DNA from: Floridanema aerugineum
Lineage (GTDB): Bacteria > Cyanobacteriota > Cyanobacteriia > Cyanobacteriales > Aerosakkonemataceae
Direction of reading: 5' to 3'
NCBI RefSeq assembly: GCF_041929345.1
Contig: NZ_JBHFNQ010000064.1
Coordinates: 62,001-126,000 of the forward strand
DNA length: 64,000 nt
Positions 1-7,799 of the stretch are shown here, in pieces. A model generated the notes under the pieces. It ran no database searches. It had not been told where the DNA came from and was given only the letters and a program-made list of their open reading frames with translations. Position 1 is the stretch's first letter, and the number at the start of each line of letters is the position of its first letter. The position numbers and the translations under genes were made by a program.

Positions 1-2
1 TT

Positions 3-212
3 AACTTAGATGTTTTAGCCAAACCATCACCAGTAATGGAGGTACTAAACATCAGACTATCAAGGGTTTCCCTTGGTACTGTACTTGCTGAGGTTGCTTC
101 ATCGGGCGATCGTTCTCCAATTAACAACCCCGAAGTTAACCCTCAGTCTGCTAAGTCTTCCCAACCTGCAACAGCTAACCCTAGCGGCGGTGGTGCAACA
201 ATAAGTCGATAG
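3..212 (+). CDS. 3' end of an unknown protein
   Basis: An open frame enters from the left edge and stops at TAG 210-212, giving about 69 residues. The end is rich in Ser, Pro, Asn and Gly and finishes GGGATISR. I do not recognise it. Low-complexity tails of this kind are common at the C-termini of cyanobacterial structural or regulatory proteins. The start lies outside the window, so the function cannot be judged. Confidence 0.35.
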   Translation, partial: NLDVLAKPSPVMEVLNIRLSRVSLGTVLAEVASSGDRSPINNPEVNPQSAKSSQPATANPSGGGATISR

Positions 213-845
213 CTTCTTATTATGCTGGTTGACAATAAAGGTTGACCAGTATTGCTATTTATCTAGATATTTGGATATTTTTACCGCAACCAAATAGCAA
301 GATTCTTACAAAGGGATTTACTGAAATTATTTGCTTGAAATTGCCAATATTTATACACATAAAGTACTAAACAACTTTCTGAAATATCAGTTTATTGTAG
401 CCAAATTATAGCAGGTTAAATAATCCAATGGCTGAAGCGCTCGGCGTTCGATTGTATAAAAGTTACAAAAAGTTTAATGTTATTCTGGCGAGGACGCATA
501 GACACATCGTTAATAATTGCATAAATAGGTAGAAGTAGAACCTATATAACTATTTAGAGGAGTTTAAACACCAAACTCCTTAGACAACGTTGGACATAAC
601 CTCCCGGATCACAAATGGAGAATGAGCTATGGATATTAAAATATTAAATAATTCTTGATTTTTGGATATGTGCCGTCTTATAGTTGTGTAATCTTTAGGA
701 AAAATAACCATTGACAAGTGTATTTACTAAGCAGTTACTTTCTGGACAACATTCTTTTCATGAGAGAAATAATAGATAGGTTTGTGACAGCCAACTTCTG
801 TATTATCAGGGTCAAATTTTAATTAACCTTTATCGGAGGAGCATA
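213..845. other. Intergenic stretch without a convincing gene
   Basis: No frame here has a start, ribosome site and coding character. The one clear structure is an 8-bp inverted repeat, AGGAGTTT (558-565) with AAACTCCT (573-580), around a 7-nt loop. It has no T-run on either side, so it is not a classic terminator. The shared phage promoter motif found from 4.37 kb onward is absent, so this part is probably not under the same control. Confidence 0.4.
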
Positions 846-950
846 ATGGCTTCAGATAAAAAGGATACCAGCAATTTCGACCACAGCCTCTTTATAAACC
901 AACTAATCATCGACTTTTATCTTATCAAGAATAAGCTTCTTTACCCCTAA
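846..950 (+). CDS. Small 34-residue ORF with strong ribosome site
   Basis: ATG 846 follows GGAGGA at 835-840 with ideal spacing and runs 34 codons to TAA. The product begins MASDKKDTSN and ends YLIKNKLLYP, with a short hydrophobic stretch near residues 16-27. It is the first of several very short frames leading into the gene at 1100. It could be a real microprotein or a leader peptide; the ribosome site is the main support. Confidence 0.4.
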   Translation: MASDKKDTSNFDHSLFINQLIIDFYLIKNKLLYP

Positions 951-1029
951 AGGCATAATCAAAAGAAGAATAAGGATCTAGCGATGATTCTTTTAAAGAG
1001 AGAAGGCTACAAGGAGGAAATATATCCTA

Positions 1030-1092
1030 ATGGTAAACCTAACAGTTAGACTTTTTAAGTTTGCTTTCAAAATTCCACTTAGGAAGGGGTAA
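1030..1092 (+). CDS. 20-residue leader-like ORF
   Basis: ATG 1030 lies 11 nt after AAGGAGGAAA and encodes a basic 20-residue peptide (MVNLTVRLFKFAFKIPLRKG). It stops only 7 nt before the preferred start of the next gene at 1100. A second small frame (984-1049, 21 residues) overlaps it. The arrangement suggests translational coupling to the downstream gene, but no protein evidence is possible from sequence alone. Confidence 0.3.
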   Translation: MVNLTVRLFKFAFKIPLRKG

Positions 1093-1099
1093 AAAGCAA

Positions 1100-1738
1100 A
1101 TGAAAGCAATATCATTTGATGGGGTATTAGTACCAGTCCAAACAAACAGAAACCCCCCTCCTGGTGGAGGATTTGTACTAATTGTTCTTTGGATTGGAGG
1201 AAATATTACTGTTAATCTTCTTAATAATAGTCTTAATCTTCTAAATGTAGCAATTAATTCTTATAAACCAGGATATTCTTACAACCCAGGATATTCTTAT
1301 AATCCAACATATTCTGCTCCAGGTGAGCTACAAGATAATTTTCGTGCTGTCGCTCCAGGAGATCCTGATGCTCCCGTCGCTCCAGAAATTTCTGCTCCTC
1401 CTCCTAATCCTAACTTAACGCCTCGTGATTATTGTCCTCACAACAATAAAGGGGAACCTGACTGTCAAGTAACTAAAAAACAGGCTCACATAATCTACTT
1501 AGCTGTTCATAATTCTATTTTATCAGAATTGAATACATCTTCTAATACTGAGACAAAACGCTTGATTGATATAGGAAGAAAAACAGCTGAGCAAAAGGCT
1601 CGATCTTTAGGTATTACTTTAGCTACTACATCGGGAGTCGGGGCAATGATATATTATAACAACGCTAAGGCAGTGGAAAACCTTGGAGACAACTCTACCA
1701 ATTATACAATCAAAAATTACAGTAACTCACAAAAATAG
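1100..1738 (+). CDS. Unknown protein with PGYSYN repeats
   Basis: Start chosen at ATG 1100, preceded by AGGAAGGGG (1081-1089), rather than the upstream in-frame TTG at 1061. The 212-residue product has a hydrophobic, Gly-rich segment near residues 14-40, three near-repeats of PGYSYNP around residues 56-78, a Pro/Ala-rich linker, and a more ordered C-terminal half with two Cys. I do not recognise the family. It directly precedes the TPR/CHAT group and may belong to the same transcript. Confidence 0.5.
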   Translation: MKAISFDGVLVPVQTNRNPPPGGGFVLIVLWIGGNITVNLLNNSLNLLNVAINSYKPGYSYNPGYSYNPTYSAPGELQDNFRAVAPGDPDAPVAPEISAPPPNPNLTPRDYCPHNNKGEPDCQVTKKQAHIIYLAVHNSILSELNTSSNTETKRLIDIGRKTAEQKARSLGITLATTSGVGAMIYYNNAKAVENLGDNSTNYTIKNYSNSQK

Positions 1739-1781
1739 CTTGATTTATTTTAGTCCATAAAAATTGAAATCAGTATTAATT

Positions 1782-3044
1782 ATGAACCAGCCTTTTGATC
1801 CTAATAATTCATCTAACCCATCAGTTTTTGATCCTCAACTGCATCGTGAAACACAAAATGCAGTAGAAGAATATCGGAAAGCAGTTAAAGAGGAGATATC
1901 TAAAGGATATGAATCTAGGGAACGTAATATTTCTCGAACCCGTTGTGATATTTTAGAAGAAAGAGCTAATGAACTAAAAATACCAAAAGATAAAGCTGAC
2001 ATTATAAAAGATGAAGAATTAAAACCTTATCAAGATATTCAAAAAAATTTTCAAAAATTTAAACTAAGATTAAGAGAAGTTTATAAAGATGATATAGATA
2101 ATATCAGCGATAAAAAACGGCATGAGTTAAAAGAGCTAAAAGAAGCGTTAAAACTTCCAGATCAAGCATTAGCATTAGCTCATCTTAGTTTAGGACAGGA
2201 CTTACGCAAAGAAGATAAACTAGAGCAAGCACTTAAGCAGGTCAAAGAAGCAATTCGTATTGGAGATCAACTACCAGAAGCTTTTATAGAGAAAGGAGCT
2301 ATACTACAACAACAAGGAATGAAATTAACAAACATATTGCAAATCTCGCAAAAACGTAGCTTAATAAAGGAAGCTATAGAGAGTTATGAAAAGGCTCAAA
2401 AGATATGTGAACAAGTAGATAAAAAGGAGCAATCAAATAAGATAAAATTGTTAATTAAAGAAATTAAAAAAATCTATAACGATAATTTATTAATAAATTT
2501 TGTGCAAATGCTCTTAGAGATGCTTTTTGTACCCAAACTAACCAAAAACTCTTTAGAATTTTCTTCTCAAAAAGATATTCAAGAGGTCATAAACCGAAAC
2601 AGCGATGAAATATTATCAAAAGATAAAGAACTTAAAAAAGCTAGAGAGGAAAAAATGATGGCAGAACGTCCTAATATTAATAATTACGATTTAACAAATG
2701 CAAAAATAGGTGCATTGGCTACAACAGGAGGTTATGCTAGCGGCGTTTTCTATGACCAGTCGGCAAATATTGACTATTCATCAAAGCAGAATTTGGCTGA
2801 AGTTGCTGTAGAGATTCAGCAGTCCATAGCTCAACTGCAATCACACGGTGATAGTCTAGAGGTTGCTAGAGAAAAAATTGCCAAAGATTTGGCGAAGCAA
2901 GCACAAATTAACCCAATTCTTAAAGAAAGGCTGATTAGATGGAGAGATTCTTTAGATTATGCTGCTACTAACGCTTTGCTTGGTGAAGAAACTGTGGAGG
3001 TATTTAAGTTATTTTTGAAGTTAGTAGATAAACTCGTGAACTAA
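1782..3044 (+). CDS. TPR-like protein with C-terminal adaptor domain
   Basis: The first half is charged and helical. Residues of about 125-210 read as two or three TPR-like helix pairs (alternating A/L/G positions, for example LALAHLSLGQDL and ALKQVKEAIRIG). Near residue 300 comes the tag NNYDLTNAKIGALATTGG, then a helical region starting NLAEVAVEIQQSIAQL. The same tag and helical region form the whole of the next protein. A TTG 18 bp upstream (1764) is an alternative start. TPRs usually mediate protein contacts, so this is probably the scaffold or sensor of the cassette that ends with the CHAT protease. Confidence 0.65.
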   Translation: MNQPFDPNNSSNPSVFDPQLHRETQNAVEEYRKAVKEEISKGYESRERNISRTRCDILEERANELKIPKDKADIIKDEELKPYQDIQKNFQKFKLRLREVYKDDIDNISDKKRHELKELKEALKLPDQALALAHLSLGQDLRKEDKLEQALKQVKEAIRIGDQLPEAFIEKGAILQQQGMKLTNILQISQKRSLIKEAIESYEKAQKICEQVDKKEQSNKIKLLIKEIKKIYNDNLLINFVQMLLEMLFVPKLTKNSLEFSSQKDIQEVINRNSDEILSKDKELKKAREEKMMAERPNINNYDLTNAKIGALATTGGYASGVFYDQSANIDYSSKQNLAEVAVEIQQSIAQLQSHGDSLEVAREKIAKDLAKQAQINPILKERLIRWRDSLDYAATNALLGEETVEVFKLFLKLVDKLVN

Positions 3045-3141
3045 AAAAAAAAAGCGCCTCTTTTCCAATTTAATTCAAAACTAAAGAAGAAATAAATACA
3101 TCAGGAAAAGCCATCATTTTAGCAAATATAAGGATGAAACC

Positions 3142-3516
3142 ATGTCAGAACAATTAGGAAGTTCTAATAATTACAACCTTCAGAGTGCAAAAATAGCTGC
3201 TTTTGCGGGAACTGGAGGTCATGCAAGTGGCATTTTCAATGATTATTCTGCAAATTCCAATCTATCTCAAGCAGCAGCAGAAATTCAGCAACTTCTAAAC
3301 CAGTTGTCGGCAACTAATTCGACCACAACCACTACTGAAAAAATGGCGATTGTTGCTAAGGTGGCTGACACAATAGATAAAAATCAGGGTTTGAAGCAAA
3401 AGGTTATTGCTGTATTGGAAGCAGGAGATACAGAAGTGTTAAAGCAGGCAATTAACCATCCACTAGCTAAAAATCTTATACCAATTTTTGAGGAATGGAC
3501 AGAAGCAGCACAGTAA
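3142..3516 (+). CDS. Small adaptor-like protein of CHAT cassette
   Basis: A 124-residue protein with AGGA about 7 nt before ATG. It opens with the tag NNYNLQSAKIAAFAGTGG, then NLSQAAAEIQQLLNQL and a helical domain ending EEWTEAA. Small proteins of this type are common in cyanobacteria next to, or fused to, CHAT proteases and NTPases, where they are thought to be effector-associated adaptor domains. Tag and helical part both match the C-terminus of the preceding protein, and the tag recurs at the start of the next one. Function as an interaction module is inferred. Confidence 0.65.
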   Translation: MSEQLGSSNNYNLQSAKIAAFAGTGGHASGIFNDYSANSNLSQAAAEIQQLLNQLSATNSTTTTTEKMAIVAKVADTIDKNQGLKQKVIAVLEAGDTEVLKQAINHPLAKNLIPIFEEWTEAAQ

Positions 3517-3600
3517 GTGACTTCTTGTTTTAAGTAATAATAATAGCCAAATTTGGTAGTTAATTAACAATCAAATCTACCTGCATCGGAGAACTAAACT

Positions 3601-4305
3601 ATGTCCAACGCCTCTAATAATGAATACAATCTACAAGGTGCAAAAGTTGCTGCTTTTGCTGGAACTGAAGGACAAGCAAGTGGCACTTTTAACGATTATT
3701 CATCCACCAATCCAACAGCCGAAACCGAAACCTCTAGCACTCCAAAAACCAGAAAAATTCTCATATTAGCTGCCAACCCCACAACAACTAAACCCCTGCG
3801 TTTAGATGAAGAAGTTCGAGAAATAGACTCAGTATTGCAAAAAGCCAAAAAACGCGAACAATTCCAAATCAAGCAACATTGGGCTGTGCGAGTCCGAGAT
3901 GTATCTCATGCCCTTTTAGACGAAAAACCCCAAATAGTTCATTTCTCAGGTCATGGAGCCGGAGAGGACGGTTTAGTGCTAGAAAATGAAACCGGACAAA
4001 TAACATTTGTCAACGCAGAAGCATTAGCCGGACTATTTGAATTATTCGCCAATCATATTGAATGCGTCGTCCTCAATGCCTGTTATTCGGAAGTGCAAGC
4101 CAAGGCAATAGTTAACTATATTCCTTATGTGATTGGCATGAATAAAGAGATTGGTGATAAAGCAGCAATTGAGTTTGCAGTAGCTTTTTATGACGCTTTA
4201 GGCGCTGGTGAAACAATAGATTTTGCTTACCAAGTCGGTTGTAATGCTATTCGCATGGCTGGCATCGCAGAACATTTAACTCCCAAACTGTTGAAAAAAG
4301 AGTAA
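3601..4305 (+). CDS. CHAT-domain caspase-like protease
   Basis: 234 residues, with GGAG about 10 nt before ATG. An N-terminal tag (NEYNLQGAKVAAFAGTEG) is followed by a CHAT domain from about residue 48. The catalytic His lies in HFSGHG and the Cys in VLNACYS; the opening strand RKILILAANP is typical of the family. CHAT proteins are caspase-like cysteine peptidases, several of which act in anti-phage or cell-death responses. The domain has normal spacing and both catalytic residues, so it should be active. It is the third tagged protein in a row, which suggests one complex. Confidence 0.85.
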   Translation: MSNASNNEYNLQGAKVAAFAGTEGQASGTFNDYSSTNPTAETETSSTPKTRKILILAANPTTTKPLRLDEEVREIDSVLQKAKKREQFQIKQHWAVRVRDVSHALLDEKPQIVHFSGHGAGEDGLVLENETGQITFVNAEALAGLFELFANHIECVVLNACYSEVQAKAIVNYIPYVIGMNKEIGDKAAIEFAVAFYDALGAGETIDFAYQVGCNAIRMAGIAEHLTPKLLKKE

Positions 4306-4373
4306 GTCAGTATTTAGAGTTATTTTGGCTTTTCAGTTTCCCAACCCGAAATAGTTGTTCTTCTGTTTTACAG

Positions 4374-4404
4374 GTATACATAACTAGTAAACCTGTGCTA
4401 ACAT
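4374..4404 (+). promoter_or_regulatory. Shared-type phage promoter before 4444
   Basis: GTATAC at 4374 and GTAAAC at 4387 form the 13-bp repeat. The -35 is TATACA (4375-4380) and the -10 is TAACAT (4399-4404). The leader AAGACATTAAC follows at 4432-4442, immediately before the ATG at 4444. This is the leftmost copy of the regulatory pair and a good marker for the left side of the phage-like region. Confidence 0.55.
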
Positions 4405-4443
4405 AAAGAGACAAGGCAAGGGATAAGACAAAAGACATTAACT

Positions 4444-5004
4444 ATGGAAACCGAAGTTATTAACCAACAGGCAGAAGCGATCGATCGGACTGAGGTAGAA
4501 GAAGATCGACACGCTGAGGCGATCGCTGCTTTAGTATTTCCCACTGAAATAGAACCACAGCTTAAACTGCAAAAATACAAATGCCCCGTATGCCGTCAGG
4601 CTATCCAGCAAGGTCAACGGCTAGAAACAGACACAACAGAAGAAGGGCATATCTTAGGCGTGTTACATGAAGGCTGCAAAGAAGCGGTTGACGTTTATCG
4701 GACACTGGACAATAAAGCAGGTATCGCTAACTATCTGAAAAAGACAGAACCTACTGATAACTACCCCCCGGCTCAACTGGTAACTCTCAACGAATGGTTA
4801 GAGTCTGAAGGTTTAAACTTGGACAAGTCCGAAAAGCATCGGTTAGCGGCGGCGGTGTCCAAAAAGTATCAGGAAGAGACAGGTTTAAAACCTAGAACTG
4901 TTATTCGTACCATTGCATCTGGAAAGTTTGCTAACAAGGCAAAAGGCTATAGACCCGAACATTTAGACATCTTGAAAAAAGCTTATGCTGAAATAACCAG
5001 TTAA
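4444..5004 (+). CDS. Zinc-ribbon protein with shared C-terminal domain
   Basis: 186 residues. The middle carries CPVC and a later HEGC, which could bind one zinc ion. The last 80 residues (LNEWLESEGLNLDKSEKH onward, then ETGLKPR and KAKGYRPEH) match the C-terminal domain of the proteins at 39322 and 63694. The shared domain is basic and helical, so DNA binding is a reasonable inference. The start follows the CCAAGACATTAAC-type leader directly. Function unknown. Confidence 0.6.
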   Translation: METEVINQQAEAIDRTEVEEDRHAEAIAALVFPTEIEPQLKLQKYKCPVCRQAIQQGQRLETDTTEEGHILGVLHEGCKEAVDVYRTLDNKAGIANYLKKTEPTDNYPPAQLVTLNEWLESEGLNLDKSEKHRLAAAVSKKYQEETGLKPRTVIRTIASGKFANKAKGYRPEHLDILKKAYAEITS

Positions 5005-5030
5005 CTAGTTTTTTGACAATAACTTATTAA

Positions 5031-5058
5031 AAAACCCTTGGATAGTTCCAGGGGTTTT
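5031..5058. terminator. Bidirectional intrinsic terminator
   Basis: AAAACCCTTGGA (5031-5042) pairs with TCCAGGGGTTTT (5047-5058) around a 4-nt loop, with one G-U pair. The A and T ends let it work on both strands. It sits between the converging genes 4444 (+) and 5102 (-). Confidence 0.75.
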
Positions 5059-5101
5059 ATGTTTGGTATTTCTAGTTTGTAAACCAGTATACTAGTTTGT
5101 A

Positions 5102-5545
5102 TTATTGATAAGTCCAAGTATTAAAAACAATCTCAAACTCAAGCATTGACATATTATTACCCATGCGATCGGTTTCGGGAAAGTTAGCCCCCGCAAACTG
5201 GCACTCGTTCAGAATAAAAGTACCTGCTCCATCGATCGGTTTACCTTGTAAGTCAACTGTTACAGGTTGAATACTAACGTTAAAAGTTTCTCCCCCTTCT
5301 GCTACTTGCTTTCTATAAAACTCAATAAGAGCCTTATCTTTTGCCGGATCGAAAGGTTTAGATAAGGTCACATTTTCACGACTGGTAAAGCCTAAATGTT
5401 TGTAAGTAGTACCTGTAACCCCATCGTTATAGTCTACAGAGTCCCTACGTTCTCTGGGAGACGTACATCTAGTAAAATAACCCTCTTGACCAGCCATTGT
5501 TACCAAATATTGCTTCTGGTAGGTCGGTTTTAAGTTGCTAGGCAT
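5102..5545 (-). CDS. Tail tube protein
   Basis: 147 residues, the usual size for the tube subunit of contractile tails. The sequence fits the T4 gp19/pyocin-type tube fold: an N-terminal arm, YFTRCTSPRERRDSVDYNDG, a central KPFDPAKDKALIEFYRK segment, and a C-terminal strand ending EFEIVFNTWTY. Hexamers of this protein form the inner tube inside the sheath. The expected neighbour, the sheath gene, is missing here; only a broken sheath start was found at 63350. Identification is by pattern, not by search. Confidence 0.75.
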   Translation of the reverse strand: MPSNLKPTYQKQYLVTMAGQEGYFTRCTSPRERRDSVDYNDGVTGTTYKHLGFTSRENVTLSKPFDPAKDKALIEFYRKQVAEGGETFNVSIQPVTVDLQGKPIDGAGTFILNECQFAGANFPETDRMGNNMSMLEFEIVFNTWTYQ

Positions 5546-5654
5546 TAATGTATAAAGTTCTTTCTTTACGTCATCACTAAGCTGTAGGTTTACTAAGAGC
5601 TTTACAGAGTAGTTTTAGGAAAGTTTTTTAAACATATTGATACTTTTTACAGCA

Positions 5655-5945
5655 ATGGATAAACCCAAATATTTAGCAGATGAAAAAGGGAACATTAATA
5701 TAGTTTTGCCAGTATCAGGTGTTAACGTTAGCCTCAGACCGCCAAAAGGTAAAGACCTTGCTGCGATCGAAAAAGCATCAAAAACAGAAGACATAACCAA
5801 TGTCGAGATCATGGCTTCTACCATTGCTCTTTTAGCCTCACCCAAGATGTCTAAAGATGAAGCTTTAGAGTTAGATGGAGAAGACTTAATAGAACTAGGG
5901 CAAGCGTTGAGCTTTTTTCGAGTTCTCGGTAGAAATAGCCAGTAA
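5655..5945 (+). CDS. Tail assembly chaperone, short (G-like) product
   Basis: 96 residues from ATG 5655 (an upstream TTG at 5637 is less likely). The pattern, a small beta-rich start (INIVLPVSGVNVSLRPPKG), acidic helices and a stop just past a slippery run, is that of the short tail assembly chaperone of long-tailed phages. These chaperones coat the tape measure protein during tail building. The frame passes through AGC TTT TTT CGA at 5910-5921, where a shift would give the longer product (separate entry). Confidence 0.7.
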   Translation: MDKPKYLADEKGNINIVLPVSGVNVSLRPPKGKDLAAIEKASKTEDITNVEIMASTIALLASPKMSKDEALELDGEDLIELGQALSFFRVLGRNSQ

Positions 5946-6162
5946 AACTAACGAAGTCTACTACACCTTAGAAGGTCGTAGGTTTACTCTATATGAACTT
6001 AAAAAAGCCTTGATAGCGTCCTGTGGCGGTAAACTCACATCAGCCTACCTCAACATCTGGAATAAAGAGCTATGGCAGATCGTAGAAGTTATTGAGATAA
6101 TAAACGAACTTCATGAAGAAGCTAACTTAACGGAGGAAAATATAGAAGACTGGATAAAGTAA
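5655..6162 (+). CDS. Frameshifted long tail assembly chaperone (GT-like)
   Basis: The short chaperone frame ends at 5945, but the +1 frame is open from 5911 to TAA 6160-6162 and has no start codon of its own. It encodes about 80 further residues (EFSVEIASKTNEVYYTLEGR and on to EENIEDWIK). Slippage at TTT TTT CGA (5913-5921) lets tRNA-Phe move from TTT to TTC while the uncommon CGA codon waits. A -2 shift on the same T6 gives the same frame. The fused product would be 168 residues. Programmed frameshifting of this gene pair is conserved across tailed phages. Confidence 0.7.
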
Positions 6163-6183
6163 CTTTTAAAGCCTAGTACACTG

Positions 6184-6213
6184 GTTTACATACTTTGTTG
6201 ACATAGTTAGGCT
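6184..6213 (+). promoter_or_regulatory. Shared-type phage promoter before 6242
   Basis: GTTTAC (6184) and GTTGAC (6197) lie 13 bp apart. The -35 is TTTACA (6185-6190) and a weak -10, TAGGCT, follows 17 bp later (6208-6213). Confidence 0.5.
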
Positions 6214-6241
6214 AAAGAAAGTCTCAGCAGGATGTAAAGCA

Positions 6242-6484
6242 ATGGCTACAGCAACAGCGATCGACATCAATGGTTTGGATATCAAAGACATTTGCGTTTG
6301 TGGGCAAGACATCGACATCGATCATATTTCCGATATCTACTGGGATGGAAAATATGACGGTGTGAGCTATTGGGACGCGCTTGAAATGTTCATTTACCTG
6401 ATGGATGGTACAGAGATCGCCGTCCATTCTTTCGACTTAGATCCTGATGCTGAGAAAGCTTTAGCCGCTTGGGTAGGTGTGTAG
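6242..6484 (+). CDS. Small acidic protein, family member 1
   Basis: 80 residues, strongly acidic. The second half (MDGTEIAVHSFDLDPDAEKALAAW) resembles the matching parts of 6974 (MESGEEYWLPIFNVSSDLEEALGDW) and 7290, so the three are probably paralogues. The three proteins have closely similar C-terminal ends (AW, DW, CDW), suggesting a compact beta-beta-helix fold. Each has its own copy of the shared promoter. Function unknown; small acidic phage proteins sometimes act as DNA mimics or host inhibitors. Confidence 0.6.
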   Translation: MATATAIDINGLDIKDICVCGQDIDIDHISDIYWDGKYDGVSYWDALEMFIYLMDGTEIAVHSFDLDPDAEKALAAWVGV

Positions 6485-6512
6485 TTTTTAATATCCTTGG
6501 TTTTGCAAGATG

Positions 6513-6539
6513 CCCCGGTTTTACTGGGGTTTTTCTTTT
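6513..6539 (+). terminator. Intrinsic terminator after 6242 gene
   Basis: CCCCGG (6513-6518) pairs with CTGGGG (6524-6529), followed by TTTTTCTTTT. Confidence 0.75.
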
Positions 6540-6568
6540 GTTAGACTATTGACTTTATTATTTTATAT

Positions 6569-6599
6569 GTTGACCCACTATGTTAACTAGTATTATAAT
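6569..6599 (+). promoter_or_regulatory. Shared-type phage promoter before 6639
   Basis: GTTGAC (6569) and GTTAAC (6582) are 13 bp apart. The -35 is TTGACC and the -10 is TATAAT (6594-6599), one of the best matches in the set. The leader CCAAGACATTAAC follows at 6619-6631. Confidence 0.65.
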
Positions 6600-6638
6600 A
6601 AGGGCATAACCAAGGACACCAAGACATTAACTAAAGCT

Positions 6639-6899
6639 ATGGCGATAGATAACTTACTGTTGCATCAGTACCTTAACCTGCACAGTATCAAAGCTATTAA
6701 CTGGCAAGGTAAACCAAAAACACCTTTTAACTTTATCTGTGGTTTTTTCTACCCACTTTGGAAAGATGAAGAAATACCCGATGATACCAACACAGAAGAG
6801 TTTTACCTTACTGAGGATGAGTGGGAAGAGGTTGATATGTTGTTAGGCGATGAAGAAGATGATCTAGAGGATATCGATCCCGATCTAGATCTCTGGTAA
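6639..6899 (+). CDS. Very acidic small protein
   Basis: 86 residues. The C-terminal 40 residues are mostly Asp and Glu (for example GDEEDDLEDIDPDLDLW). The N-terminal half has aromatic and basic residues. It carries the full promoter and leader of the phage set. The charge pattern resembles DNA-mimic anti-restriction proteins, but no homology was recognised, so that role is only a suggestion. Confidence 0.55.
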   Translation: MAIDNLLLHQYLNLHSIKAINWQGKPKTPFNFICGFFYPLWKDEEIPDDTNTEEFYLTEDEWEEVDMLLGDEEDDLEDIDPDLDLW

Positions 6900-6917
6900 A
6901 AGCTTCTCGTTTTACTG

Positions 6918-6947
6918 GTTAACATAGCAATTTAACTAGTAAAAACT
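6918..6947 (+). promoter_or_regulatory. GTTNAC repeat before 6974
   Basis: GTTAAC (6918) and TTTAAC (6931) form the 13-bp repeat in the 74-bp gap before the gene at 6974. The -10 is poor, so this copy may be an operator with a weak promoter. Confidence 0.4.
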
Positions 6948-6973
6948 TAAGTCATAACTAAAAACTTAAACCC

Positions 6974-7216
6974 ATGACCGCAACAACAACCCATAAACAT
7001 AACCCAGACTGGACAGTAGTAGAACTGGAAGACGGGACGGTATTACAGCTAGACCAAATAACCGAAGTATCCTGGTTATTTCAAAGCAAAGGTTTACCGT
7101 TTCATAAAGCCCCTGGTATTTCTATCGATATGGAAAGCGGGGAAGAGTACTGGCTACCTATTTTCAATGTTTCCAGCGACTTAGAAGAAGCTCTAGGGGA
7201 CTGGCTAGTAGTTTAA
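6974..7216 (+). CDS. Small acidic protein, family member 2
   Basis: 80 residues, acidic, with the same ending pattern as 6242 (DLEEALGDWLVV) and the motif LEDGTVLQLDQITEVSW. Probably a paralogue of 6242 and 7290. It lies in a run of single-gene units, each with its own promoter. Function unknown. Confidence 0.55.
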   Translation: MTATTTHKHNPDWTVVELEDGTVLQLDQITEVSWLFQSKGLPFHKAPGISIDMESGEEYWLPIFNVSSDLEEALGDWLVV

Positions 7217-7224
7217 CTTAGCTA

Positions 7225-7254
7225 GTTGACATAGCTATTTAACATAATCTCAGA
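7225..7254 (+). promoter_or_regulatory. Shared-type phage promoter before 7290
   Basis: GTTGAC (7225) and TTTAAC (7238) are 13 bp apart, with TTGACA at 7226-7231. The leader CCAAGACATTAAC follows at 7261-7273. Confidence 0.55.
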
Positions 7255-7289
7255 ACATAACCAAGACATTAACCAAAGGACTTAAAGCA

Positions 7290-7673
7290 ATGACAACCGT
7301 AACCAGTAATGAGCATTACAACCTTACCGAAAACCCGATCGCAGAAAGCGACATTAAAGATATTGACTGGGAGGATAGCGATCGGTTTTGGGTTGATGTA
7401 GAAGTTTTTCAAGTGACCTTAAAGGATGGAACCAAGTTAACTATCGATACCAAAGAAGTATCAGACGCAGTACAAAAGGCTATCTGTGACTGGTTATTTA
7501 ATAACTTTGAGCCTGTACCGGATACTTTAGACCCTTGCGAGTGGGAACTAGAAAATGAGTTACCTTTTGAGGATGAGTATCTAGATATTGATGTATTAGC
7601 TCAAGCGGATATTAGAGCAGAAGTGGCTAAAGATCTATATGAGCAATACATCGACACTTTAACCGCTTATTAA
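7290..7673 (+). CDS. Acidic protein, family member 3
   Basis: 127 residues. The middle (VTLKDGTKLTIDTKEVSDAV, then ICDW) matches the fold pattern of 6242 and 6974, and a further acidic helical extension of about 50 residues follows. Promoter and leader are both strong, so it is likely expressed early and separately. Function unknown. Confidence 0.55.
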   Translation: MTTVTSNEHYNLTENPIAESDIKDIDWEDSDRFWVDVEVFQVTLKDGTKLTIDTKEVSDAVQKAICDWLFNNFEPVPDTLDPCEWELENELPFEDEYLDIDVLAQADIRAEVAKDLYEQYIDTLTAY

Positions 7674-7715
7674 CCACAGCTTAACAGTTTAAAAACATCT
7701 CTTAATAGACAACAA

Positions 7716-7743
7716 AACCTAGAACTGATAAAGGTTCTAGGTT
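7716..7743. terminator. Bidirectional terminator
   Basis: AACCTAGAAC (7716-7725) pairs perfectly with GTTCTAGGTT (7734-7743). It separates the converging genes 7290 (+) and 7800 (-). Confidence 0.7.
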
Positions 7744-7799
7744 ATTTCTATTAATACATTTAAAACCAATCTGTAGAGCTTAGTTTTTAACCCCTGGTC

